A DNA stretch of 29,581 nt from Candidatus Cloacimonadota bacterium (GCA_027064945.1 JAMOPB010000456.1:1-29581); one strand, 5' to 3'. Shown: positions 9,701 through 17,200, numbered from the stretch's first letter. Translations and numbers: made by a program. Notes: generated by a model from the sequence alone, not told the origin.

Positions 9701-11107
9701 TTAGCAAAAGGAAAAAGAAGAATTGCCAAACTTGCAAAACGTGCTGAGGAATTAGATCAAGAATTAATTGATTTGATTAAAGAAGGAAATATGAAGTATC
9801 AACTTCCTTTAGAAAAGCAAACGGAAGCACTTTATTTAATTGTAGAGATTTATGAATTTAGTTCTAATGTTGTAATTACTCAAATAAATAAATATCTTGC
9901 TGTATCAAATGAAATTAATGTTAAATTTGCTGCAAACGAAGGTATTCAGAAAAATGTAATCAAAAGTGTAGAAATTGTAAGAGATAATGAAGCTGCCAAG
10001 CTTTTGCGCCAAGCAAAAATACGTTGTAAACAGCTTTATGATACTTTTGCCAAAAATAAAGATTATTCTGATATATATACTGATCTTGCTTATCAGAAAT
10101 TAGTTGATTGGGGAATCGAATCTCCAAAAATATTTGTTGATTACTATACAAACAAGAATTGGGAAATGCAAATAATAAACGGCAGTGATTCTTTATCTAC
10201 AGTTGAATGGGTTTATGCACAATTAGACAGTAACCTAACCTTATTGGATTCAGCTAAAGTGATTTCGTTACCTGCTATCAATAAAAATGCCGTAAGATTC
10301 ACTTTTAACTTAGAATATCTTCCTGAAGTTTATTTTATTGATTATATCTCAGATTTCCCAGCTAATATTTATATTAATCAGCAATTAGTTGAAAGAAAGC
10401 ATAACGAAGGTGAATTGATTGATTTCTCTGATAGAAAGTTGCAAAAATACTCTTTAACTAGCGGAGGATTGTTAAATGTTGGATTAAATGAAGTTCTATT
10501 TGAAATTCCAGGTAATCCACAGAATCAAACAGATTTTGTAGCACACGTAAGATTACAATATGATGAAGCAAAATTGGAATTTGAGAAAACTACCGAGAAG
10601 GGTGAACTCATTACTAATTACGATTGGAAAGTTATTCCTAAGAATAATTTATCAATTGATGATATTTATGCTTCATTAAATACAGCATCTGCTGATTCTA
10701 CTGAAACTGCAGAATTAAATTGGGTGCAAGCCGGAGATGCAAAATTGCAAATCTATAAAGCTCAGATTTTTGGAATGGAAGATACTCCAGCTATTCCTAT
10801 TTGGCATCCGGAATTAGACACAACAGATGTTAAAACAATGGTGTTCTATAAGGAAATAGATGGAGATCTCATTTCTGCAGAATTGAAATTTTTAGCTCAA
10901 CAGAAATGTTCAATTTGGTTTAATAACAAATTGATAATTCAAGATGATGAATATACTTTTGATACTTCTTTGCTAAAAGCAATTTCTCAAGATATTAAAT
11001 TAACAGAATTTAATCCCGGAAAGAATATTTTAATCATAGAAGTGACAAGCTCTGAAAAATTTAAAGGCTTAATTTTAGAAATGGATTACATAAAGAGGAA
11101 AAAATGA
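6791..11107 (+). CDS. Very large exported TPR protein with C-terminal beta-sandwich region
   Basis: About 1438 aa. The frame opens earlier (6755), but ATG 6791 is preferred: it begins a proper signal peptide (MNKK, hydrophobic core, TTVFAN) and has AAGG 7 nt upstream inside the previous gene, overlapping that gene's stop by 8 bp. TPR-like helices fill residues ~50-340 (e.g. ALDYFDQLAQREGDPKQYYG, RFEESIYEFSKIL) and ~540-900 (YKAAEDYYRKANLIASEE, YQKAIDLLLEIAI). A helical middle follows to about 1160. The final ~280 residues look beta-rich, with two sandwich-like segments (around NPGKNILIIEV and VGLNEVLFEIP), resembling ligand- or glycan-binding jelly rolls. That part is inference from pattern. 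It is in the same operon as the ExbB/ExbD/TonB-like genes; a giant periplasmic TPR protein (GltI) occupies an analogous place in Myxococcus Agl-Glt. Function is unknown. Confidence 0.8.
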   Translation: MNKKIIFTLILGFFLAITTVFANVVDSEIRKKYEQKNAFKKDVYNKTLKFIKQNPNSPGLAKLYFNLAEMSTEIDINAPAKTASYYKLVLEKDPKFPEKDYVLYKFGYYYFQAQLDLRDEQRQANMDLVINWPDYLRINEQKAQPAIDAYKTILTDFPDSEYNSESLYRLGNIYFEIAIDSEQPLKYYDLALDYFDQLAQREGDPKQYYGIFHKAWTYFASGRFEESIYEFSKILKIIEENPDKGFDMFFKDDAIDNIAFSLIEYDGIEFESYSVAAQKAIDIFNAFNPEFAKNILIKSIELKKMYNAPMQMIDFYNSYISLFKNDIETPMIVDSIITVYSTNPSRVREKTAVENIFEQYVRLTSEFGGTSEWYNVNKPNLTDDSPQIILIRKAYEEFVEPRYLNNFVRNKRYDDYLTYRDLTSSYSAFNDIADSTMTVKLKQMRFNVVGMSQEIADTYQKPYDYFVAINDIKEFDETYIDYPEKADLKEFEYNDYEQIYKTLQDSVKVAPYEIAEMNLKIDETMLDSIYVQASKDYQKFLETYDSQNIDAIVKLVYKRAELNFSKELFDVASQEFNSLLELIEQDSTYSNNNLKEIAFNKLAIISNQKGNYKAAEDYYRKANLIASEENKAIYQNNILANMQYQANTLAESSNYVDAANEFLRMSKELEATDPEKSIGFKTKAIENFKAAGEYQKAIDLLLEIAIDKQSKEEKLAVFVNAWSITDSLKDYSQSELLRNMFINQFPTSNEAYRAKIQIIDFYENEPYHDSLKAAQMYMELHDAAVSGNLDIGEVDPSSLYLKAIALSKDIEEEKMVELLLDFEKKYPNHAKSNDFLIEVAKIYKKNGETEKFETLARKIYKKDPSINILQDIAVAKLNEQKDLVVNYFNEKRFDEMFAEMDKFKELDDSFKADGLNLNLDAIYEQFTYFKSYVDYYDKFDKKILSIKENFLNAPLNSLIRVNENTVWKDHLAKGKRRIAKLAKRAEELDQELIDLIKEGNMKYQLPLEKQTEALYLIVEIYEFSSNVVITQINKYLAVSNEINVKFAANEGIQKNVIKSVEIVRDNEAAKLLRQAKIRCKQLYDTFAKNKDYSDIYTDLAYQKLVDWGIESPKIFVDYYTNKNWEMQIINGSDSLSTVEWVYAQLDSNLTLLDSAKVISLPAINKNAVRFTFNLEYLPEVYFIDYISDFPANIYINQQLVERKHNEGELIDFSDRKLQKYSLTSGGLLNVGLNEVLFEIPGNPQNQTDFVAHVRLQYDEAKLEFEKTTEKGELITNYDWKVIPKNNLSIDDIYASLNTASADSTETAELNWVQAGDAKLQIYKAQIFGMEDTPAIPIWHPELDTTDVKTMVFYKEIDGDLISAELKFLAQQKCSIWFNNKLIIQDDEYTFDTSLLKAISQDIKLTEFNPGKNILIIEVTSSEKFKGLILEMDYIKRKK

Positions 11108-11358
11108 AAAAGATAATTCTTTGTTTAGCAATCTTATCTATTAATTTTTGTCTTGTAGCACAAAACCAAGATAAAGAGATCAAAGATAAACTTAAAGGTT
11201 TAAAAATTCTAAAGAGTGAAGAAATTGATAGAGTGCAAATTGAGATAAAAAAACCGGATCCTGGTGCTACTTTGCCGGTAAGAAATAAAGAATTTGATAT
11301 TTATCCTAAATTGGAAATTAAATCAAGAATATTAAAATCAAATAGAATGTTATATTAG
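11104..11358 (+). CDS. Small exported protein of the envelope operon, unknown
   Basis: An 84-aa protein whose ATG overlaps the preceding stop by 4 bp (ATGA), a typical translationally coupled arrangement. Residues 1 to ~19 are a signal peptide (MKK, hydrophobic core, LVAQ); there is no lipobox cysteine. The mature part of about 65 residues is basic and contains PDPGATLPVRNKEFDIYP, with no domain I recognise. A strong AGGAGG motif for the exbB-like gene lies just after its stop. The embedded position with coupling at both ends argues that it is a real, co-produced part of the complex, perhaps a periplasmic adaptor or a short tether between scaffold and channel; that role is a guess. Confidence 0.72.
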   Translation: MKKIILCLAILSINFCLVAQNQDKEIKDKLKGLKILKSEEIDRVQIEIKKPDPGATLPVRNKEFDIYPKLEIKSRILKSNRMLY

Positions 11359-11366
11359 GAGGAATT

Positions 11367-12119
11367 ATGAAAAGAAGAACTATTAAACTTATTTTGTTAG
11401 CTGTTATCTTAATGGGAGTGGCGAATTTGCTTGCTATAGACGCAGGTGAATATGAAGGTAAGGTTGATTATGTGAAAATGTTTAACTCTGGAGGGGCATT
11501 TTCATTCATGATTGTAGGCTTATTGGTAATTATGCTGGTTATTAGTGGTATTAAATTCTGGGAATTAAATATTAAAGAAAAAATTGATGCTAAAGGATTT
11601 TATCTTAAACTAAAAGGTTATATTAAAAATAATCAAACTGAAGAAGCTGCTAGAGTATGTGCACAATTTAAAGATACTACAATGGGTTTCATTTTCTGGA
11701 ATGGTTTAATGAATTTTAATGATGCTAAAAAAGCAGGGAAAAGAGGCCGAGAACTAAAAGATGCTGTTCAAAGAGCTTTTGATGAAGCTAGTTTACAAAC
11801 AATTCATAGATTGGAAAGTAAACTATTTTGGCTTGATATTATTGCTCAAGTATCTACTTTGATGGGATTGTTGGGAACTATTTTTGGTCTTGTTTCATCA
11901 TTTGATGCTGTGGCTAATGCTCCTGATTCAATTAAAAACTCTTTATTGAGTGATGGTATTGCTATGGCTATGGGAACAACTGCGATGGGTTTGATTGTAG
12001 CTATTCCTACAATGTTTATCAAAGGTATGCTTAATGATAAAGCTGAAAAAATTGTTAATAATATTGATGAATATAGTGTAAAAGTAATTAATCAAATAGA
12101 TAATATTATTGAGGATTAA
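11367..12119 (+). CDS. MotA/TolQ/ExbB family proton-channel protein
   Basis: A 250-aa inner-membrane protein of the MotA/TolQ/ExbB family, the channel part that turns proton flow into motion of a partner TolR/ExbD. An extra N-terminal hydrophobic segment (~5-23) may be a signal or extra helix. TM helices follow at ~44-66, ~153-179 and ~196-220. The family core is clear: MGLLGTIFGLVSSF with Thr171, matching E. coli ExbB Thr148, and GTTAMGLIVAIP with Thr205, matching Thr181. The glutamate usually found just before (ExbB Glu176, in GIAEAL) is Met200 here. An AGGAGG ribosome site precedes the ATG. It is followed after 2 bp by the first exbD-like gene. TolQ, ExbB and AglR share this fold, so a specific symbol is not justified. 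Family certain, system unknown. Confidence 0.94.
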   Translation: MKRRTIKLILLAVILMGVANLLAIDAGEYEGKVDYVKMFNSGGAFSFMIVGLLVIMLVISGIKFWELNIKEKIDAKGFYLKLKGYIKNNQTEEAARVCAQFKDTTMGFIFWNGLMNFNDAKKAGKRGRELKDAVQRAFDEASLQTIHRLESKLFWLDIIAQVSTLMGLLGTIFGLVSSFDAVANAPDSIKNSLLSDGIAMAMGTTAMGLIVAIPTMFIKGMLNDKAEKIVNNIDEYSVKVINQIDNIIED

Positions 12120-12121
12120 TC

Positions 12122-12604
12122 ATGGCTTACGCACCCTCAAAGCAAAGAAGATTGAAAAGGCAGGAGGCTAAGGAACTTAATCTTATTCCAATTATGAACC
12201 TATTCATAGTTGTTATTCCTATGTTGATGACCATGATGGTTACTGTTCCTCTTGCAATGAATGAGATTAGTTTAAGTGGTGGTGGCCCTTCAGAATCTAC
12301 CGAAAATACTCTTAAAAATATTAAACTCAGTCTGTTTGCTGATGGATTTGGAATTGAGGTTGAAGGTGAAGAGGATATTATTGAAATTCCTTTGCAGGAA
12401 GATGGAAGTTATGACTTTAAAGCTTTGAATCAGCAATTAAGTGCTTTAAAAGAATTAAATCAGGACCAAAAGAATATTACTGTTGCTCCTGATAATAATG
12501 TGCTTTATGATATTCTTTTGTCTTCAATCGATATTTGTAAACTAAACGATTTTCCAGTAGTGAAATACAAAGGAAGAAAAACAGGGTATTATAGGGCTAA
12601 TTAG
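12122..12604 (+). CDS. ExbD/TolR family protein with Asn in place of the membrane Asp
   Basis: A 160-aa ExbD/TolR-type protein: basic cytoplasmic N-terminus, one TM helix (~20-45) and a periplasmic domain ending in the usual helix-strand pattern (LLSSIDICKLNDFPVVKYKG). The TM start reads ELNLIPIMNLFIVV. In ExbD/TolR this motif is normally N-x-x-P-x-x-D, and the Asp (ExbD Asp25, TolR Asp23) carries protons; here that position is Asn26. Asn cannot be protonated and deprotonated in the same way, so this subunit is probably structural or makes a one-sided dimer with the next gene product, which keeps Asp. The ATG follows the ExbB stop by 2 bp. Family confident; the functional consequence is inference. 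Confidence 0.92.
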   Translation: MAYAPSKQRRLKRQEAKELNLIPIMNLFIVVIPMLMTMMVTVPLAMNEISLSGGGPSESTENTLKNIKLSLFADGFGIEVEGEEDIIEIPLQEDGSYDFKALNQQLSALKELNQDQKNITVAPDNNVLYDILLSSIDICKLNDFPVVKYKGRKTGYYRAN

Positions 12605-12616
12605 CAGGAGAAGATT

Positions 12617-13195
12617 ATGAAAACTCAAGCAATTACTGTAAATCGATCTCTAGGTTCGAAATATAAGCCTCGAGATAGAAAATCAAAAACTAAAGAACTT
12701 AACATCACTTCTCTATTAGATATATTGACTATATTACTAGTTTTTATGATTAAGAATGTTTCTATGGATTCTACTCAGAAAGATGTTCCTGAAGGAATGC
12801 TTTTACCTTCAACGGTTAGCAAAAGTGAACTTGTTGAAAAAGGTAAAGCCGTGATTATAAAATTGTTTGCAGCAAAAGAAAATCAGGCTGGTGAGATAGT
12901 TGAATCAAAAATTCTAGTTGGAAAAGATAATCTATTTTTTGGTACATTGGAAGATATTAATGTTAATGCTAAAAAGAAACAAGAACTAAAAGGTTATTTA
13001 AAAATAGAAGCTGATGAAACAAGGAAACTTGATGGCATACCGTGTATTTTAATTCAAGCAGATAAAGACGTTAAATGCGGATATATTACTCAATTGATAC
13101 AGATTGGTGCTGAAGCATCTTTCTCTCATATCTATTTCTCATCTATTAAAGCAAGTGAAAATGAAGCTTTATTGGGTACAACAGCTGGTTTGTAA
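12617..13195 (+). CDS. ExbD/TolR family protein with intact membrane Asp
   Basis: A 192-aa second ExbD/TolR-like protein. After a basic N-terminus the TM helix runs ~29-46 and begins ELNITSLLDILTILLVFMI. Asp35 lies at the proton-carrying position of ExbD/TolR. The periplasmic domain (~60-192) includes IPCILIQADKDVKCGYITQLIQIG, matching the strand-helix of the family (normally v.i.aD....y..v..v). It sits 12 bp after the Asn-bearing paralog behind AGGAG. The two differ greatly in sequence, so this is not a recent duplication but a functional pair, as in AglQ/AglS of Myxococcus gliding. Role: the proton-driven partner of the ExbB-like channel. Confidence 0.92.
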   Translation: MKTQAITVNRSLGSKYKPRDRKSKTKELNITSLLDILTILLVFMIKNVSMDSTQKDVPEGMLLPSTVSKSELVEKGKAVIIKLFAAKENQAGEIVESKILVGKDNLFFGTLEDINVNAKKKQELKGYLKIEADETRKLDGIPCILIQADKDVKCGYITQLIQIGAEASFSHIYFSSIKASENEALLGTTAGL

Positions 13196-13203
13196 AGGAG
13201 ATT

Positions 13204-14631
13204 ATGATGTCAAAAAAGCTATTGAATTTACAACTGGTTTATAAAGGAAAAACGTTAGACAATGTCTTACAGGGGAGAGATTTTACCTCTAAGTTTTATA
13301 TTGGTAAGGATAAAAACCTGTTGTGGCAATTACTTGATATAAATTTTCCCGACAAATATAAGTTTGTTGAGAAAAAAGGATCAACTTATAAGATAAATCT
13401 ATCCAATAATATGGACGTTAAAGTTCATAAAGATGGGAGAATATTAGACAAGAATGAATTAAAGAGCCAAAAATTAATTTCTAATAATAGATTAATATTA
13501 AAAGAGGATTCGGAAGGTGAAATTGTTTTAGCTAATAATTGGAAAGTTAATTACTTTTTCAAGGAACCTTATAAATTTGTTCCTACAAAAGAACAGTTAG
13601 CAATATACAAAGAGTATGCCAAAAAACCGGAATTATCGGATGAAGATAAATTTACTCGAATCTTTATTATTCTTGGTCTGCTTTTCACTACTATTGGTTT
13701 GGTTATTAATCATTTAACTTATGAACCACCAAAAGTAGAGACTTTTACTGAAAAATATCAAGTTATTCAAGAGAATTTAGCCACTCAGGTTCAGATAGAT
13801 GAAACTGAAGTTGCTGAGAAACCTGCCGAGGAAGTTGGTGCTGAAACAGATTTTACAGCAACAAAAAGTGAAGAAGAGGTTGAGGAAGTTGTAGCGCAGG
13901 CTCAACAACAAACGCAAGCTGAAATAGCAGCAGCAGGCTTCGACATAGGAGATTTTGGTAGAGCTGAAGCTGGATTAGAAACCAATGGTGCAGAAATTTA
14001 TGAAATTAATACCGATTATGATATTGTTGTATCAGGATCTGGTGATGGTGCAACCGGTGGATATGTAGCTTCTAATAATGCAAGTGATTTAGATTTAGGC
14101 GAAGCTGGTTTTGACCTAGATGCTTCTAGTAGTGGAATTGGAAATTTAGGTGATGTTAGTGGTTTGGATATCGGTTCAGCCGGTTTTGAAGAAGTTGCAA
14201 TGAGTGATATTGGTGGAGATGTAGGTAAGATCAATGTTATTCAAATTACTAATAAAGCAGAAATCGAAGAGATCAGAAGAAGACATGTAGGCATTAGGAT
14301 TGCTAGAGAAGGTGAGATTAATTTAGCAGAGCAAACTCATGAAGAAAGAACACAGCTAGCTAATGTTGAACAGATTGTTAACACTTATAAACCACAACTC
14401 AGAAAGTTGTTTAGAGTGGAAAACAATGTAACCAATATGTATGGAACTATTGAGATTACAATTGTCATTGAACCTAATGGTAAGATTGATGAAGTGATTA
14501 TATCGCAAGCTTCAGGTAGTAAGTTTACTGATTCATTTATCGAGCAAGCTAAAAAGATAATCTATAAATGGAATATCAAAGTGGAAAAAACTACAGGTTA
14601 TTCATTTAGAATGCAATTCTATAAAAACTAA
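13204..14631 (+). CDS. TonB/AgmX-like energy transducer with cytoplasmic N-terminal domain
   Basis: A 475-aa bitopic protein. Residues 1 to ~150 are cytoplasmic and beta-rich, with a FYIGKDKN element reminiscent of FHA-type domains (uncertain). One TM helix lies at ~152-171. A long acidic, Gln/Ala/Gly-rich periplasmic part (~175-345) carries AGF(D/E) motifs: AAGFDIGDFG, EAGFDLDAS and SAGFEEV. The C-terminal domain (~388-475) has the AgmX/PglI-TonB pattern: QLRKLFRVENN..GTIEITIVIEPNGKIDEVIISQASGSKF. This last domain is known to contact outer-membrane partners in TonB-like proteins. AGGAG ends 3 nt before ATG 13204 and 6 nt before ATG 13207, so the second ATG may be the true start. It is the last gene of the operon, before a strong terminator. 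It probably links the inner-membrane motor to the periplasmic and outer-membrane parts. Domain call good; role inferred. Confidence 0.85.
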   Translation: MMSKKLLNLQLVYKGKTLDNVLQGRDFTSKFYIGKDKNLLWQLLDINFPDKYKFVEKKGSTYKINLSNNMDVKVHKDGRILDKNELKSQKLISNNRLILKEDSEGEIVLANNWKVNYFFKEPYKFVPTKEQLAIYKEYAKKPELSDEDKFTRIFIILGLLFTTIGLVINHLTYEPPKVETFTEKYQVIQENLATQVQIDETEVAEKPAEEVGAETDFTATKSEEEVEEVVAQAQQQTQAEIAAAGFDIGDFGRAEAGLETNGAEIYEINTDYDIVVSGSGDGATGGYVASNNASDLDLGEAGFDLDASSSGIGNLGDVSGLDIGSAGFEEVAMSDIGGDVGKINVIQITNKAEIEEIRRRHVGIRIAREGEINLAEQTHEERTQLANVEQIVNTYKPQLRKLFRVENNVTNMYGTIEITIVIEPNGKIDEVIISQASGSKFTDSFIEQAKKIIYKWNIKVEKTTGYSFRMQFYKN

Positions 14632-14652
14632 GATAGAGATAATAAATAATAT

Positions 14653-14677
14653 GCCCTTCTTCGGAAGGGCTTTTTTT
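14653..14677 (+). terminator. Rho-independent terminator of the envelope operon
   Basis: GCCCTTC-TTCG-GAAGGGC is a perfect 7-bp stem closed by the stable cUUCGg tetraloop, followed at once by seven T. It lies 21 bp after the last operon gene and marks the operon end. Confidence 0.93.
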
Positions 14678-14690
14678 GATTGTGAAATTC

Positions 14691-14721
14691 TTGGCAAAAC
14701 AACTAAAATATTTTTTATAGC
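14691..14721 (+). promoter_or_regulatory. Possible priA promoter
   Basis: TTGGCA (14691-14696) and TATAGC (14716-14721) are separated by 19 bp, within the gap between the operon terminator and priA. The spacing is long and the -10 is only partly consensus; weak support. Confidence 0.3.
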
Positions 14722-14749
14722 ATTAACAAAATCAAATTGATGGAATATT

Positions 14750-17140
14750 ATGAATTATTATGAAATAGCTTTACCGGTTAAGTTAGCAAAATTGTTTACT
14801 TACAAATCTGAAGAAGATATTTTCAAAGGATGTAGAGTTTTAGTAACTCTGGGAAATAGTAAACACACTGGCATTGTTTGGAATAAAACTACAAAACTTG
14901 ATCCCAAAATAAAATACAAAAAAATAGTAGAAATTGTAGAAAAAACTCCAAAAATAAGTAACGAATTACTTAATTTAGCAGAATGGATTAGCAAGTATTA
15001 TCAGTGTAGTCTTGGTTTAGCACTTTCTGCGATGTTACCTTCCGCTTTCAATGTGCAAATCCAACAACAAATTAGATTGATAGAGCAGAAAGTAATTATC
15101 GAATCTGACGGTATTCCCGAGATGATAATTAAAGAACTTAGCAAGCTTAGTTGGCATAATATTTCCGATATTAAAGAGAAGTTATCAATTACTTCTACCC
15201 AATTTTATCATTGGATAGATTATTTAGAAGATAATGAAATAATAGAAATTAAAAGAACTTTCGATGCTAAAATTAAGAAGAAAATTGCAAACTTTGTTAT
15301 TTTGTCCAAAATTAAGGATGTTCCGAAACTACCATCCAAGCAGGAAGAAGCATATAATTATATTAAAAATTTAGGTGAAGAATTTCCCTTAGCAAGAATT
15401 GCAGAATCGTTTAGCTACTCGATTGTTAAAGCTCTTAGAGATAAAGGTTTATTGCATTTAGAGCCTAGAGAAATTCTAATTAAAAAGAAAGTTAAGAAAA
15501 AAAAGTTAGAAAAAAATAATATCACTCTTACAGATGAACAAAACCAAGCGGTTTTAACAATTGTTAGATCTATTAACGAAAGAAAGTTTGCACCGTTTTT
15601 ATTATATGGTATCACAGGAAGTGGTAAAACAGAGGTTTACATTAATGCTATTAAGAAGGTTAGATCTCTTGGTAAATCCGCATTGATGCTTGTTCCTGAA
15701 ATCTCTTTAACCCCACAAATGGAAGAAAGATTCTTTAATGCTTTTGAAGAAGATATTGCTATTTTGCACAGTCATTTGAATGAACGAGAACGCTGGAGCG
15801 AATGGAAGAAAATCAAATCCGGAGAAAGTAAAATTGTTATCGGAGCCAGAAGTGCAATTTTTGCACCTTTAGAAAATATTGGAATTATCATTGTAGATGA
15901 AGAACATGAAAATAGTTATAAACAAGATTCTGCTCCCAGATATAACGGAAGAGATGTTGCCATTGTAAGAGCAAAAATGTCTGAAGCAGTTGTAGTTTTG
16001 GGAAGTGCAACGCCATCTCTTGAAAGTTGGAAAAATGCAAAAGAACAAAAATATGAGCTGATTAAATTAGAAAACCGTCCATTGGATTTTAATATTCCTA
16101 TTGCAAAGATTATTGATATGCGGAGTGAGGATGAGCACAATGAGATGCTAAGTGCTGAGCTTGCGGCAAAAATTACTGAAAAATTAGAAAAAAAAGAGCA
16201 GGTTATCCTGCTTCAAAATAGACGTGGTCATTCATCATTTGTTCAATGCATTACCTGTGGAAAATTATTTGGATGTAAAAATTGTGATATCAGTATGAAA
16301 TATCACAGTTACAATAATGAGCTTATTTGTCATTATTGTGGACTTAAAATTCCTATGCCTCGCAAATGTCCTGATTGTGGAAGTTACCTTTTTAATTTTG
16401 GTTCTGCCGGAACACAGCAATTAGAAAAATATCTGGAACAACGTTTTCCTTCAGCTAGGATTTTGCGTATGGATTCTGATACAGCAACGAAAAAAGACAG
16501 TTATGATTCTATGTTTGAACGAATGCAGAATGGCAATGTTGATATCTTATTGGGTACACAGATGATTGCCAAAGGTCTCGATTTTCCCAATGTGACTTTA
16601 GTTGGAGTAGTTTCAGCAGATATAGGATTAAGTTTTCCTGATTTCAGAGCTGCTGAAAAAACTTTTCAATTGATTACTCAAGTTGCCGGTAGATGCGGTA
16701 GGGGTGAAAAAGCAGGAGAAGTTTTTATCCAAACTTATAATCCTGAACATTATGCAGTTGTAAATGGAATGAAACAAAATTTTATCAGATTTTCTGAAGT
16801 AGAATTAGACCTTAGGAAACAACTAAATTATCCACCGTTTTATAGGATTGGTAGAATTTTTTTTACTGCAGATAAGGAAAAATTCCTAATCGAAAATTTG
16901 AGAAAGAATCAACAAATTCTAACACAACTAAGAAATTTGTTACCTCCAAGTAAATTATATATCTTAGGTCCTACTGCGGCTCCAATAACTAAAATTCAAA
17001 ATAAATTCCGATATCACATTGTCCTAAAAGCTGCATCTGCAACAATTCTATCCAAGGCTATTAATTATCTGACAAAAAATCTCATATTACCAGCTTCTAT
17101 TAAACAGGTTGTTGATATTGATCCGTATAATCTGTTATAA
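14750..17140 (+). CDS. priA: Primosomal replication protein PriA (ATP-dependent helicase)
   Basis: A 796-aa PriA, the 3'-to-5' helicase that reloads the replication machine at stalled forks. The N-terminal 3'-end DNA-binding domain is followed by a winged-helix region. Helicase motif I is GITGSGKTE (~287-295) and the DEAH-type box is DEEH (~383). Eight cysteines in four CxxC pairs (CITC, CKNC, CHYC, CPDC; ~499-545) give the two-zinc insertion typical of PriA. The late helicase motifs LGTQMIAKGLDFPNV and QVAGRCGRG are intact. Length matches the family (~730-830). The ATG has a weak GGA upstream. It follows the envelope operon's terminator and is a separate unit. It works with SSB and DnaE, both also encoded in this window. 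Very confident. Confidence 0.97.
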   Translation: MNYYEIALPVKLAKLFTYKSEEDIFKGCRVLVTLGNSKHTGIVWNKTTKLDPKIKYKKIVEIVEKTPKISNELLNLAEWISKYYQCSLGLALSAMLPSAFNVQIQQQIRLIEQKVIIESDGIPEMIIKELSKLSWHNISDIKEKLSITSTQFYHWIDYLEDNEIIEIKRTFDAKIKKKIANFVILSKIKDVPKLPSKQEEAYNYIKNLGEEFPLARIAESFSYSIVKALRDKGLLHLEPREILIKKKVKKKKLEKNNITLTDEQNQAVLTIVRSINERKFAPFLLYGITGSGKTEVYINAIKKVRSLGKSALMLVPEISLTPQMEERFFNAFEEDIAILHSHLNERERWSEWKKIKSGESKIVIGARSAIFAPLENIGIIIVDEEHENSYKQDSAPRYNGRDVAIVRAKMSEAVVVLGSATPSLESWKNAKEQKYELIKLENRPLDFNIPIAKIIDMRSEDEHNEMLSAELAAKITEKLEKKEQVILLQNRRGHSSFVQCITCGKLFGCKNCDISMKYHSYNNELICHYCGLKIPMPRKCPDCGSYLFNFGSAGTQQLEKYLEQRFPSARILRMDSDTATKKDSYDSMFERMQNGNVDILLGTQMIAKGLDFPNVTLVGVVSADIGLSFPDFRAAEKTFQLITQVAGRCGRGEKAGEVFIQTYNPEHYAVVNGMKQNFIRFSEVELDLRKQLNYPPFYRIGRIFFTADKEKFLIENLRKNQQILTQLRNLLPPSKLYILGPTAAPITKIQNKFRYHIVLKAASATILSKAINYLTKNLILPASIKQVVDIDPYNLL

Positions 17141-17149
17141 TAAAAAAAT

Positions 17150-17164
17150 ATGAATAATATTCAT
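17150..17164. repeat. Perfect odd palindrome downstream of priA
   Basis: ATGAATA-A-TATTCAT: 7-bp arms around one base, 10 bp after the priA stop. No T-run follows, so it is not an obvious terminator. It resembles an ARG-box half-pair but has 3 rather than 4 central bases. Could be a protein-binding site for the downstream acyl-CoA dehydrogenase gene. Confidence 0.35.
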
Positions 17165-17200
17165 TGTTCGATAAAACAATTCCCCTTAGAATAAGTTCGC

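Noticed and set aside
9960..10151. 63-aa antisense reading frame inside the large TPR gene
   Set aside because: Lies wholly inside a well-supported coding gene, has low-complexity AT-driven composition and no ribosome site or domain.
14016..14234. 72-aa antisense frame rich in Pro/Ser
   Set aside because: It mirrors the Gly/Asp-rich repeats of the transducer gene on the other strand; a shadow of that composition.
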